Shown here: positions 7,650-15,714 of the stretch, piece by piece
How the letters are laid out: the number at the start of each line of letters is the position of its first letter
Numbering within the stretch: the first letter of the stretch is position 1
Source: a bacterium
GTDB lineage: Bacteria > Cyanobacteriota > Vampirovibrionia > Gastranaerophilales > Gastranaerophilaceae
Assembly: GCA_017626055.1 (NCBI GenBank)
Contig: JAGAJM010000004.1
Location: 124,001 to 188,000 of the forward strand
DNA: 64,000 nt
Reading direction: 5' to 3'
The notes under the pieces: generated by a model
What the model was told of the DNA's origin: nothing
The model's database searches: none
Seen by the model: only the letters and a program-made list of their open reading frames with translations
Position numbers and translations under genes: made by a program

Positions 7650-8630
7650 ATGGAAAAAAGTAAAAGATTATTTCATATTGAAATTCTGCAGGCGTTTGGT
7701 ATTTTGTGTGTATTTTTAGGACACGCATTGAGGATTTACCACGATGGTGGTTGGTATTTTCATAAAACACAAACAATTTTTGCATTTGATATAATCGACA
7801 AATTTATTTATTCATTCCATATGCCATTGTTTATGTTCTTGTCTGGTTTTCTGTTTTATCTGAATAAAGATAAAATCCAAAATGCTTGGGAATATGTTTT
7901 AAAGCGTGTTAAAAGGTTACTTTTACCGTTTTATTTGGCTGGATTTTTATATGTTTTGCCGATGATTTGTTTTATAAATCCGCTAGATAAATCTGTTGGG
8001 TTTTATTATACAAGTTTTCTAACATTGGATTATACGTGGCATTTGTGGTTTTTGATTGACTTGTTTATTCTAACTTTGTTTTTTGTTTTGTATTATTTCA
8101 AGTTTAATAAAATAAATAAGTACGTAGTATTGGCAGTCTTGATTGGAATAAATTTATTAGCAACAATTGGTCCAAGTTCATGTTTGGCAAGAATTCCTAA
8201 ATTTGCAATATTTTTCTATTTAGGATGTCTATTTGTAGAAAATAAAGATTTTATCGAAAAAACTTTAGCAAGATATATTTGGGTAATTTTATCGATATTT
8301 GCAGGGGTAGAGATTTTGCTATACTTTGCATACAAAAATGCTTTGATAGATTTGTTTGGGGCAGTTTTGGCAATATTATTCTTCTACTTGTTAGCATTAA
8401 AACTTTCTCAAAAAACAAATGGACAAAATAAAGTTGTATCGTTTTTATCTGTTAATTTATTGTCCTTATATATAATTCACGAACCAATAATGGTATTGAT
8501 TTTGAAATATTTCAAATGGGGAAATAATGGAAATCCTTTTGTGGTTTCTGGATTGATGTTTTTTGTATCGTTGTTGTGCAGTATATTATTTATTAAAGTC
8601 AAAGATTTTATATTAAACAAGACAAAATAA
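7650..8630 (+). CDS. Acyltransferase 3 family membrane protein
   Basis: 326 residues from the ATG at 7650. The start IEILQAFGILCVFLGHALRIY carries the conserved motif with the presumed catalytic His (GH). About ten hydrophobic segments follow, with the HMPLFMFLSGFLF motif near residue 60, which is typical of the OafA/NolL/WecH acyltransferase-3 family. These enzymes transfer acetyl or other acyl groups to surface polysaccharides or lipids in the inner membrane. There is no ribosome site; a TATAAT at 7638-7643 ends 6 bases before the ATG, predicting a leaderless transcript. The stop codon lies inside the first copy of a 54-base repeat (8625-8678), so the 3' end of this gene was probably affected by the recombination that created the duplication. 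Confidence 0.88.
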   Translation: MEKSKRLFHIEILQAFGILCVFLGHALRIYHDGGWYFHKTQTIFAFDIIDKFIYSFHMPLFMFLSGFLFYLNKDKIQNAWEYVLKRVKRLLLPFYLAGFLYVLPMICFINPLDKSVGFYYTSFLTLDYTWHLWFLIDLFILTLFFVLYYFKFNKINKYVVLAVLIGINLLATIGPSSCLARIPKFAIFFYLGCLFVENKDFIEKTLARYIWVILSIFAGVEILLYFAYKNALIDLFGAVLAILFFYLLALKLSQKTNGQNKVVSFLSVNLLSLYIIHEPIMVLILKYFKWGNNGNPFVVSGLMFFVSLLCSILFIKVKDFILNKTK

Positions 8631-8678
8631 AAAAGATAGGAATAAATCCTATCTTTTTTATTTTGCAAGGGAGAGACT
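8625..8678. repeat. Direct repeat copy 1: terminator plus 3' fragment of tRNA-Met
   Basis: 54 bases that match 8809-8862 with three mismatches. The copy contains a hairpin (gatagga/tcctatc with A and T runs, a bidirectional terminator) followed by the complement of the last 14 or so bases of tRNA-Met (gcaagggagagact). The tRNA fragment is not part of a full tRNA here. It looks like an attachment-site-type duplication (see findings). Confidence 0.85.
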
Positions 8679-8808
8679 GTCTTGAGTCGCTCGCATTAAA
8701 CGGGACTACGTATTTTGCTTGTGTGGTAGAACCACAAGCAAAATGTACTTCGCCCTCTGCTCGCTCCTCGCTCGAACTCAAAATAGAGTTCTCGTCAATA
8801 TCCCTCTC
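8679..8808. mobile_element. 130-base insert between duplicated tRNA 3' ends
   Basis: The segment is about 48 percent G+C by hand count, clearly richer than its surroundings. It contains a 12-bp inverted repeat (8712-8723 with 8733-8744) and a 6-bp one (8774-8779 with 8786-8791). It has no credible ORF; the open frames across it run into the tRNA. The flanking direct repeats suggest a decayed integrated element or a small non-autonomous element. No integrase gene is visible. Confidence 0.45.
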
Positions 8809-8862
8809 AAATAAAAAAGATAGGAACAAGTCCTATCTTTTTTATTTAGCAAGGGAGAGACT
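8809..8862. repeat. Direct repeat copy 2: terminator plus intact tRNA-Met 3' end
   Basis: Second copy of the repeat at 8625-8678. It holds the hairpin gatagga/tcctatc, which would terminate the tRNA transcript on the minus strand, and the last 16 bases of the intact tRNA-Met (8847-8862). Confidence 0.85.
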
Positions 8863-8920
8863 CGAACTCTCGACCTCTCGGGTATGAGCCGAACGCTCTA
8901 GCCAGCTGAGCTACCTTGCC
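8847..8920 (-). tRNA. tRNA-Met (CAT anticodon)
   Basis: 74 bases fold into a full cloverleaf: acceptor GGCAAGG with CCTTGCT (first pair G-T wobble), D-stem GCTC/GAGC, anticodon stem TTCGG/CCGAG with loop CTCATAC, and T-stem GAGAG/CTCTC with loop TTCGAGT. The anticodon is CAT. No CCA is encoded. The standard acceptor start and the stem lacking three G-C pairs argue for elongator Met rather than initiator; an Ile (lysidine-modified CAT) identity is not excluded. A terminator hairpin follows directly. Confidence 0.95.
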
Positions 8921-9023
8921 AGATCCTTTTTCCTATTCATTTTTCAACGGCTTTCGACCGCATAAATCTATCTTACATGAAGAAAAATTTTTTTCAAGTA
9001 TTTTTTTTGATATAATTAAATCT

Positions 9024-10385
9024 ATGATTAAGGATTTAACACGAGGCGAGCCATTAAAGTTAATTGTACTATTTTCTATCCCACTTCTGATAGGTAATAT
9101 TTTTCAGCAATTATATAATATTGCAGACATTGTAATTGTTGGTAGAACCCTTGGGGTAGATGCATTAGCGGCAGTTGGTGCTACTGCTCCGTTATTTTTC
9201 TTGATTATGTTCGCAGTTGTCGGGATGAATAACGGATTTGCAGTAATTACAGGTCAAAGATTTGGCGCAAAAGATTTTGATGGAGTTAGGCGTTCTGCTA
9301 CTGTGTCAACAATTTTGAGTACCGCTTTTACTTTGTTTTTCTCAGTATTGTTTGCAATTTTTATGAAACCGATTCTTTTTATGATGAATGTCCCAGTTGA
9401 AATTTTGCATGATGCGTATTGGTATATTCAAATATGTACTTTCGGGCTTGTATTGGTGAACTTTTATAACCTTTTAGCAAGTATTGTTAGGGCCTTAGGC
9501 GATAGTAAAACGCCACTATACTTCTTAATTTTAGCTTCGATTTTGAACATATTTTTAGCTTTGCTATTCATTTTGAAATTTAGTTGGGGAGTTTCTGGAG
9601 CTGCGATTGCGGTTGTGTTGTCACAAGGTTTTTCGGCGTTATTGTGTTTGATTTTTGTAAAGATGAAGTTCCCTATTTTGCACACAAAAAAATCTGATTG
9701 GATTTTTGATTTTATTCATAATCAAGAGGATAGAGAATTTGCAAAAGAGCACTTGAGAGTCGGAATTCCTGCAGCGTTACAATTTTCGGTTTTAGGAATT
9801 GGGATTTTGATAATCCAAAGTGTTTGTAATTCTTTTGGTGCAAATGTTATTGCGGCGTTTACCGCAGCACTTAGAGTTGAACAGATTGCGACTTTACCAA
9901 TGATCTCATTTGGGATTGCTCTTGCGTCTTTTGTTGCTCAAAATTTTGGAGCAAGAGAAGTCGGTAGAATTAAAGAAGGGGTTATTAAATCTTCTTTAAT
10001 AAATATCGGATTGAGCCTTTTGATGGCATTTGTGATGAGATTTTGGGGACCTGAGATAATCGAGGCTTTTATTGGTAAAGCAAATCCAGATGTTATTAAA
10101 ATTGGTCATGAATATTTGTGGATAAGTACATTATTTTATTGTTTCTTAGGACAAATTTTTATATTTAGAAATGCATTACAAGGTATGGGCAGGCCTCTAA
10201 TTCCGTTGACTTCTTCCTGTGCGGAGCTTATGGTTCGAGCTTATGCGGCGGCATTTTTAGCGGTTGAGTTTGGTTATTTTGGAATATTCTATGCTGGTCC
10301 GATTGCTTGGATTACGGCTGCTGTAATTGTTACGATTGGATATTTTATAAATATAAGAAAAGTCGAAAGAAAGTTTGCAAAATAA
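9024..10385 (+). CDS. MATE family multidrug efflux transporter
   Basis: 453 residues from the ATG at 9024. Twelve hydrophobic segments are apparent. The N-terminal GEPLKLIVLFSIPLLIGNIFQQLYNIAD type motif and the internally repeated FGIALASFVAQNFGA region belong to the MATE family of Na+- or H+-coupled drug and organic cation exporters of the inner membrane. The open frame extends back into the tRNA, but the chosen ATG has a TATAAT (9011-9016) exactly 7 bases upstream and no ribosome site, so a leaderless mRNA is predicted. A terminator follows directly. The substrate cannot be predicted from sequence. Confidence 0.92.
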   Translation: MIKDLTRGEPLKLIVLFSIPLLIGNIFQQLYNIADIVIVGRTLGVDALAAVGATAPLFFLIMFAVVGMNNGFAVITGQRFGAKDFDGVRRSATVSTILSTAFTLFFSVLFAIFMKPILFMMNVPVEILHDAYWYIQICTFGLVLVNFYNLLASIVRALGDSKTPLYFLILASILNIFLALLFILKFSWGVSGAAIAVVLSQGFSALLCLIFVKMKFPILHTKKSDWIFDFIHNQEDREFAKEHLRVGIPAALQFSVLGIGILIIQSVCNSFGANVIAAFTAALRVEQIATLPMISFGIALASFVAQNFGAREVGRIKEGVIKSSLINIGLSLLMAFVMRFWGPEIIEAFIGKANPDVIKIGHEYLWISTLFYCFLGQIFIFRNALQGMGRPLIPLTSSCAELMVRAYAAAFLAVEFGYFGIFYAGPIAWITAAVIVTIGYFINIRKVERKFAK

Positions 10386-10410
10386 AAGGAACTTTTAAAA
10401 GTTCCTTTTT
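10384..10410. terminator. Bidirectional terminator between MATE and parvulin genes
   Basis: A 26-base perfect palindrome (aaaaggaactttt with aaaagttcctttt) with an extra T begins at the MATE stop codon and ends 6 bases before the convergent parvulin gene's stop. A and T flanks allow termination in both directions. Confidence 0.85.
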
Positions 10411-10415
10411 GTGTG

Positions 10416-10793
10416 TTATCTTTTATCTGTTGTTTTTATAATGTGCCAACCGAATTTTGTACCAACTGGAGCTGAGATTTCCCCAATTTTCAAGTCAAAT
10501 GCGGTGTCAGAAAAAGATTGAACCATTTGTTTTCTGTTAAAGTATCCTAAATCACCTCCACGTCGTCCTGATGGGCATTGTGAATAACGTAATGCCGCAT
10601 CTTCAAATGAGATGTTTCCATTTAGAATATTTTTTTTGATTTCTAGCGCTTCTTTTCTGCTACTTACAAGGATGTGACTTGCTCGAACTTCTGTTATATC
10701 AAGATTTGGATTAAAAAATCCACCTGCAGCAAATGAGCTTAAACCAGTAAATGCTATTGCGATTGATAAGAATAATTTTATTAGATTTTTCAT
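10416..10793 (-). CDS. Secreted parvulin-type peptidyl-prolyl isomerase
   Basis: 125 residues from the ATG at 10793. A Sec signal peptide (basic KNLIK, hydrophobic core, cleavage likely after SSFA near residue 22) is followed by a single parvulin domain: VRASHILV, a basic SGRRGGDLGYF loop and FGWHIIK, the family's hallmark motifs. It would assist folding of exported proteins in the periplasm. It lacks the chaperone arms of SurA or PrsA, so it is a minimal PpiC-like enzyme. Upstream in-frame codons exist, but a GGGAAAG ribosome site supports this start. The secreted unknown protein lies 49 bases upstream on the same strand. Confidence 0.88.
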   Translation of the reverse strand: MKNLIKLFLSIAIAFTGLSSFAAGGFFNPNLDITEVRASHILVSSRKEALEIKKNILNGNISFEDAALRYSQCPSGRRGGDLGYFNRKQMVQSFSDTAFDLKIGEISAPVGTKFGWHIIKTTDKR

Positions 10794-10842
10794 CTTCTTT
10801 CCCTTTTTTATAAATATAATATACAAATTCTTAAATTGCACG

Positions 10843-11490
10843 CTACAATTGTATAGTTCTAAGCACAAAATAGTAGCGGTAGTTACCCCAATAAACGATT
10901 ATTGAGATAAAATTGTTCTCTAAGTCTGATGCTTCTAAGTAGGTATCAGGAATTGGTTCACGTTTTGAACTTTTAAATCTTTTTCCAACAAATTTTAGAG
11001 TTTTTTCTCGAATGAGTTGAATTTTCGTCATCTTAATTTGTGGCAAGTGATTTTTGTAAAAATCAACTGGAACAATTTCTTTTTGGTAGCAAGGGATTAT
11101 GTATTTAACTTTTCCTTGCTGTTTAAATAATATGTACCATGAACCTTCGTGTTCTCTTGGTGTTAAAAGATAATATCCAGGTTCGATTGCAATTGATTTA
11201 AAGAATAATGGTGTTGTTAATCTGAATAACGGATATGGTGACCAAGTTGAATACATTGTATCTTGGTATTCTCCAGGGTCGATGTTGTGCATGTATTTGA
11301 ATTCTGGCACAGGCATATCTCGATACATCTGTTCAATATCGATATCTTGGGTATATTCGTCTTCAGCAATTTCTTCGGCGTTCACATCTTCTGGGTATGA
11401 TGTGGTTTGTTGATCTTCAGCAAAAACAGGAGTTGTTAACATAAACAACCCAAATAAAATTGTGAATATACCTAGAAAAAATTTTTTCAT
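10843..11490 (-). CDS. Secreted protein of unknown function
   Basis: 215 residues with a clear Sec signal peptide (KKFFLGIFTILFGLFML core, cleavage likely after VFA at residue 24). An acidic low-complexity stretch (about 25-55) is followed by a domain with many Tyr, Phe and Pro residues and predicted beta strands. No family was recognised. There is no ribosome site; TAAAAT (complement of 11497-11502) ends 6 bases before the ATG, the leaderless pattern. It is divergent from proB. The downstream parvulin gene is on the same strand with a 49-base gap and may be co-transcribed, which would fit an envelope role. Confidence 0.75.
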   Translation of the reverse strand: MKKFFLGIFTILFGLFMLTTPVFAEDQQTTSYPEDVNAEEIAEDEYTQDIDIEQMYRDMPVPEFKYMHNIDPGEYQDTMYSTWSPYPLFRLTTPLFFKSIAIEPGYYLLTPREHEGSWYILFKQQGKVKYIIPCYQKEIVPVDFYKNHLPQIKMTKIQLIREKTLKFVGKRFKSSKREPIPDTYLEASDLENNFISIIVYWGNYRYYFVLRTIQL

Positions 11491-11590
11491 ACTTAAATTT
11501 TAATATTTTTTTGTGGAAAATCAATCATTCTAATAATTGATAGTGAAAAATGTTCTAGACGAGATTTAAACATTGTGTTAAAATAAGTTT

Positions 11591-12736
11591 ATGGATAGAC
11601 AAGAATTTATAAATGCAAAACGTGTTGTAGTTAAACTTGGGACAAATGTTTTAAGAAATGATGAAGGTTATGTGTCGCTCCCAAGAGTGTACACATTTAT
11701 TGAAGATATTGCCAATCTTGTAAAATCAGGTAAGCAGGTGATTGTTATTACCTCTGGTGCTGTTGGGTTAGGTAAGAAACGCTTAGGATTGGAAGATACT
11801 CAAGGAACTGCATTAAAACAAGCGTGTGCGGCTATTGGTCAAGGTAAGTTGATGTCAATTTATGAAAATGGCTTTGAAACTTATGGTTTGATTGCTGCCC
11901 AAATTCTTTTAACAGAAGATGATTTTTCTGTTCGTGAAAGATATTTGAGTTTGAGAACTACAATGAGTAAATTATTAGAGCTTGGTGTAATTCCAGTTAT
12001 TAACCAAAATGACACAGTCTCGACTCTAGATGTTGCTTTGCGTTATGTTAAAGAAGATTTGCAAGTTTGTTTTTCAGATAATGATAAATTGTCGGCACTT
12101 GTTGCAAGTGAACTGGATGCTGATTTGTTGATAATCTTATCTGATATTGATGGTTTGTATAGCGACAACCCTAAAACAAATCCAAATGCAGAGCTTATTA
12201 AAGAAGTAAATAAAGTTGATGAAAATATTCTGGCTTTAGCTTCAGGTGTTTCTGATGGTGGTCGTGGCGGTATGGAAACAAAACTAAAGGCTGCTAAATT
12301 AGTTACTCGTTTTGGTGGTAAGGTTCTAATCGCTAACGGCAAGCAACCATACATAATTAAAAGAATTTTTGATGGTGAAGATTTAGGAACTATGTTTTTA
12401 CCATCTGATGAAAACCTTTCCGATAAAAAGCGTTGGATTGGTTATGCAACAAACATTATTGGTAAAATTGTTGTTAATGCTGGTGCGAAAGAAGCTCTAT
12501 TGGCAGAAAAAAGTTTGTTGCCGATAGGTGTTGTTGAAGTTATAAATACATTCAAGAAAGGTGATGTTATTTCAATCCTAGACGAAGATAAAAATGAAAT
12601 TGCTCGTGGTATTGTCAATTATGATTCTGAGTCTTGTAAAAAGGTTATTGGATCACATTCTGACAATATTGCAGAAATTCTTGGATTTAAAAATTATGAT
12701 GCGATTATAACTAGAGATAATATTACTATTCTTTAA
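11591..12736 (+). CDS. proB: Glutamate 5-kinase
   Basis: 381 residues, full length. It phosphorylates glutamate in the first step of proline synthesis. The amino-acid kinase domain (about residues 8-260) shows VVKLGTNVLR, VITSGAVGLG and the VINQNDTVS/ FSDNDKLSALVA substrate motifs. The C-terminal PUA domain (about 275-355) contains the usual NIIGKIVVNAGAKEALL start. It is cytoplasmic. The ATG has no ribosome site; an extended TGt-TAAAAT box (11579-11584) ends 6 bases upstream. proA follows 12 bases after the stop, so both reactions are encoded in one operon. Proline feedback inhibition is expected from the family. Confidence 0.96.
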   Translation: MDRQEFINAKRVVVKLGTNVLRNDEGYVSLPRVYTFIEDIANLVKSGKQVIVITSGAVGLGKKRLGLEDTQGTALKQACAAIGQGKLMSIYENGFETYGLIAAQILLTEDDFSVRERYLSLRTTMSKLLELGVIPVINQNDTVSTLDVALRYVKEDLQVCFSDNDKLSALVASELDADLLIILSDIDGLYSDNPKTNPNAELIKEVNKVDENILALASGVSDGGRGGMETKLKAAKLVTRFGGKVLIANGKQPYIIKRIFDGEDLGTMFLPSDENLSDKKRWIGYATNIIGKIVVNAGAKEALLAEKSLLPIGVVEVINTFKKGDVISILDEDKNEIARGIVNYDSESCKKVIGSHSDNIAEILGFKNYDAIITRDNITIL

Positions 12737-12748
12737 TTTGGAGAAATT

Positions 12749-14005
12749 ATGGGTAAAGATTTTAAAAAAATTGCTAAAGCTGCAAAACAAGCATCTTTAG
12801 AGATTGCAGATATATCTACTGAATTGAAAAATGAGGCATTAAACAAAATTGCTGAAATGTTTGAGCTTCATAAGGATGAGATTTTTGATGCTAACAGGAC
12901 AGATTTAGAAGAGGCCGAAGAATTATTAGCAAAAGGTGAAATCACAAAATCAACTTTTAATCGTTTAAAATTAGATGAATTTAAAATGCGTGATATGATT
13001 CAAGGTGTTCGTGATATTGCATCTTTAGAAGATCCAATTGGTAAAAAACTATTAGAGCGTGAGTTGGATAAAGATTTAACTTTGTGCAAAGTCTCTTGTC
13101 CGATTGGGGTTTTGGGAATTATTTTTGAAGCAAGACCTGATGTAATTTCTCAAATTTCAGCGTTAGCAATTAAATCTTCTAATGCAGTTATTTTAAAAGG
13201 CGGCAAAGAATCTAAAAATACTAACCAAAAAATTATGGAAGTTATAAATTTTGCATTAGATATGGTGCCAAATTTTCCTAATAGCGTGGTTCAGCAAGTT
13301 TTTTCCCGTGATGATGTAAAAGAAATGCTTGAATGTGATAAATATATCAATTTGATTATTCCTCGTGGAGGAAATAAATTAGTAAAATACATTAAAGAAA
13401 ACACAAATATTCCAGTACTAGGGCACGCAAGCGGAATTTGTCATGTTTTTGTCGATAAGTTTGCAGATGTTGATATGGCATCTAAAATTGTTATTGATGC
13501 AAAAACTCAATATCCAAGTGCTTGTAATGCGGTGGAAACTCTTTTAATTCACAATAGTTTCCAAAGGGCGCCAGAACTTTTGGCATCACTACAATTGGCG
13601 GAAATTAAACTTGAGAAAAACCCAGAGGCTTGGGATATTGAATATGGTGAAAAAACTTTATCATATAAGTTTGTAAATTCTATCGATGAAGCGATTGAAC
13701 ATATCAACACTTATGGTTCAGGTCATACGGATAGTATTATTACATCAAATGTTGAACGTGCTGAAATGTTTATGAATAAAGTAGATTCAGCAGGTGTTTA
13801 TTTTAACGCTTCGACTCGTTTTGCAGATGGTTTTAGATATGGTTTTGGTGCTGAAGTTGGTATTTCTACAAATAAAACTCACGCTCGTGGACCTGTTGGT
13901 TTGGAAGGTTTAACAATTTATAAATACAAACTTGTGGGCAATGGTCACATTGTTGACGATTATGCTAAAGGTAAAAAACAGTTCCATCATAAAGATATAG
14001 TTTAA
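12749..14005 (+). CDS. proA: Gamma-glutamyl phosphate reductase
   Basis: 418 residues. It reduces gamma-glutamyl phosphate to glutamate semialdehyde with NADPH, the second step of proline synthesis. The aldehyde-dehydrogenase-fold sequence has the NAD(P)-binding FEARPDVISQ region and LKGGKES motif, and the catalytic Cys in YPSACNAVETLL (near residue 256). A GGAGAAATT ribosome site precedes the ATG. It is second in the proB-proA operon. No obvious hairpin follows; the strong promoter of the next gene begins 15 bases after the stop. Confidence 0.97.
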   Translation: MGKDFKKIAKAAKQASLEIADISTELKNEALNKIAEMFELHKDEIFDANRTDLEEAEELLAKGEITKSTFNRLKLDEFKMRDMIQGVRDIASLEDPIGKKLLERELDKDLTLCKVSCPIGVLGIIFEARPDVISQISALAIKSSNAVILKGGKESKNTNQKIMEVINFALDMVPNFPNSVVQQVFSRDDVKEMLECDKYINLIIPRGGNKLVKYIKENTNIPVLGHASGICHVFVDKFADVDMASKIVIDAKTQYPSACNAVETLLIHNSFQRAPELLASLQLAEIKLEKNPEAWDIEYGEKTLSYKFVNSIDEAIEHINTYGSGHTDSIITSNVERAEMFMNKVDSAGVYFNASTRFADGFRYGFGAEVGISTNKTHARGPVGLEGLTIYKYKLVGNGHIVDDYAKGKKQFHHKDIV

Positions 14006-14020
14006 TTTTGACCCTACCAC

Positions 14021-14049
14021 TTGACAAATTCTCATGTATTTGCTACAAT
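14021..14049 (+). promoter_or_regulatory. Consensus sigma-70 promoter for the SprA-like gene
   Basis: TTGACA (14021-14026) and TACAAT (14044-14049) are separated by exactly 17 bases. The predicted start lies around 14056, giving a ~28-base leader with the AGGGGA ribosome site before the ATG at 14084. It is the best-matching promoter seen in the window. Confidence 0.85.
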
Positions 14050-14083
14050 AGTAGCAATAAGTAGGAATGTGTAGGGGAAAGTT

Positions 14084-14434
14084 ATGAACGCAATATCTAA
14101 ACAGGATTTGATTACAAGAAATTATAATCATATTTATGCTCACGAGATGGCTCATAAAATGGCTGGGGGCAGTTTTGCTGGGAATATTGTTATCGAACGC
14201 AATTCAGAAGGTATTCCAGTTTCTGGTCATGTGCCAATCAAGATGCCTGTTTTAGATAAGAGAAATCCTCAAAGTACAATTGATCATGCAAATGTTGTTA
14301 TTCGTGCTGCATTAGCTCCTGGCGAACCATCAGCTCAAGATTTTAGAGTTGCAGCTCAGGCTGAGAGAATTAAAATGCAAGCACTTGCTTTTAAAGGTAA
14401 ACACCAAGGTAATAAATTAGATACTCAAGCATAA
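14084..14434 (+). CDS. SprA-like putative metalloprotease (CJM1_0395-type)
   Basis: 116 residues. AHEMAHKMAGG carries HExxH with His20, Glu21 and His24, followed by a SFAGNI stretch, SGHVPIKMP and a late LAPGEPSAQDFRVAAQAERI helix. This order matches the short catalytic core of the SprA-related family of putative metalloproteases (usually longer, with a low-complexity N-terminus that is absent here). There is no signal peptide, so it is probably cytoplasmic or exported by an unknown route. It has its own strong promoter between proA and ftsZ. The peptidase activity has not been proven for the family as far as I know. Confidence 0.78.
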   Translation: MNAISKQDLITRNYNHIYAHEMAHKMAGGSFAGNIVIERNSEGIPVSGHVPIKMPVLDKRNPQSTIDHANVVIRAALAPGEPSAQDFRVAAQAERIKMQALAFKGKHQGNKLDTQA

Positions 14435-14527
14435 GGGTATTCCTCTTACAAAATTATTACAAAATGTACAAATACATGAAATTTGGCGTTTTTTGTATAT
14501 AATAATATTAAAAACGTAGGAGGTACA

Positions 14528-15652
14528 ATGGAAAATATCGTTTCAAGTTATAGTAACAATAACGAAAGATCAAATATAAACCCAACTCGTATTAAAGTTA
14601 TCGGTGTTGGTGGTGGCGGCGGAAACGCTGTTAATAGAATGGTTAAAGCTAAACTTGCTGGTGTTGAATTCTGGCAAATGAATACAGATTTACAAGTTTT
14701 GACATTCAGCAATGTCCAAAATAAATTACAATTAGGTACATCAACAACTAAAGGTCTTGGTTCTGGTGGTGATCCTTCAACTGGGGAAAAAGCTGCTTTA
14801 GAAGCTAAAGATGAAATTACAAGAGCTTTAGAAGGTGCTGATATGGTATTTATCACTGCTGGTATGGGCGGTGGAACTGGTACTGGTGCTGCTCCTGTTG
14901 TTGCTCAAATCGCTAAAGATTTAGGTATTTTAACAATTGCGTTCGTTACAAAACCTTTCTGCTGGGAAGGCAAGAAAAGAATGGCTCAAGCTGAAGCTGG
15001 TATCGAAAAATTGAAAAAATATACCGATGCTATTTTGGTTGTTCCAAACGACAAATTACTTCAAGTTGTTGAACGTCAAATGGGCTTGAGAGAAGCATTC
15101 TGTGTGACAGATGAAGTTCTATACAGAGGTATTCAAGGTATTTCTGATATTATCACTATTCCAGGTATGATTAACATCGACTTTGCTGACGTTAGAAAAG
15201 TTGTTAAAGATTCTGGTACAGCATTGATGGGTATTGGTAGAGCCCAAGGTGAAGGCAGAGCAATTAAAGCTGCTGAAATGGCTATCAATTCTCAACTTCT
15301 TGAATCTTCAATTGATGGTGCTCGTGGTATTATCGTTAACATTACTGGTAGCTCAAATATGACATTGTATGAAATTACTGATGCTACAAATATTATCAAT
15401 AATGTTGTAAGAGATGATGCTGATGTAATTATTGGTACTGCAATCAATGAAGCGTTCCAAAATGAAATTCAAATTACAGTTATCGCAACAGGTTTTGCTG
15501 AAAAACCTAACCAAAGTTCAATCAATACTCCACAATTATCAGCAGCGGAGTATTTCCAAGGTAAAACTACAACTTCATCTTCAACAGGTGATTTGAGTTT
15601 TCCTAAAATGCCATCTATGAATTTGGATGTTCCAGATTTCTTAAAAAGATAG
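14528..15652 (+). CDS. ftsZ: Cell division GTPase FtsZ
   Basis: 374 residues from the ATG at 14528, which has AGGAGG 4 bases upstream. FtsZ polymerises at midcell into the Z-ring. The GTP-binding tubulin signature GGGTGTGAAP is present, with IKVIGVGGGGGNAVNRM at the N-terminus and the T7 catalytic loop in NIDFADVRKVV. A short linker leads to the C-terminal conserved peptide DVPDFLKR, the docking site for FtsA, ZipA or SepF-type partners. It is alone (no ftsA or ftsQ next to it), unlike the classical dcw cluster. A TATAAT lies 20 bases upstream of the ribosome site. A strong terminator follows. Confidence 0.98.
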   Translation: MENIVSSYSNNNERSNINPTRIKVIGVGGGGGNAVNRMVKAKLAGVEFWQMNTDLQVLTFSNVQNKLQLGTSTTKGLGSGGDPSTGEKAALEAKDEITRALEGADMVFITAGMGGGTGTGAAPVVAQIAKDLGILTIAFVTKPFCWEGKKRMAQAEAGIEKLKKYTDAILVVPNDKLLQVVERQMGLREAFCVTDEVLYRGIQGISDIITIPGMINIDFADVRKVVKDSGTALMGIGRAQGEGRAIKAAEMAINSQLLESSIDGARGIIVNITGSSNMTLYEITDATNIINNVVRDDADVIIGTAINEAFQNEIQITVIATGFAEKPNQSSINTPQLSAAEYFQGKTTTSSSTGDLSFPKMPSMNLDVPDFLKR

Positions 15653-15667
15653 GTAATTATTGATTGT

Positions 15668-15701
15668 AAAAAAAGAGGAAGTTTTAAACTTCCTCTTTTT
15701 T
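15668..15701. terminator. Bidirectional terminator after ftsZ
   Basis: gaggaagttt and aaacttcctc (15675-15695, one-base loop) are flanked by A and T runs, 16 bases after ftsZ and 14 before the end of the convergent giant gene. Confidence 0.93.
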
Positions 15702-15714
15702 GTTATCAGAATTA

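Noticed and set aside
8663-8887. ORFs of 73-74 codons spanning the insert and the tRNA
   Set aside because: They read through a tRNA and a terminator hairpin, so they cannot be protein genes.
8916-9023. An upstream extension of the MATE gene starting near 8916
   Set aside because: It overlaps the tRNA-Met gene and has no ribosome site; the ATG at 9024 with a -10 box 7 bases upstream is preferred.
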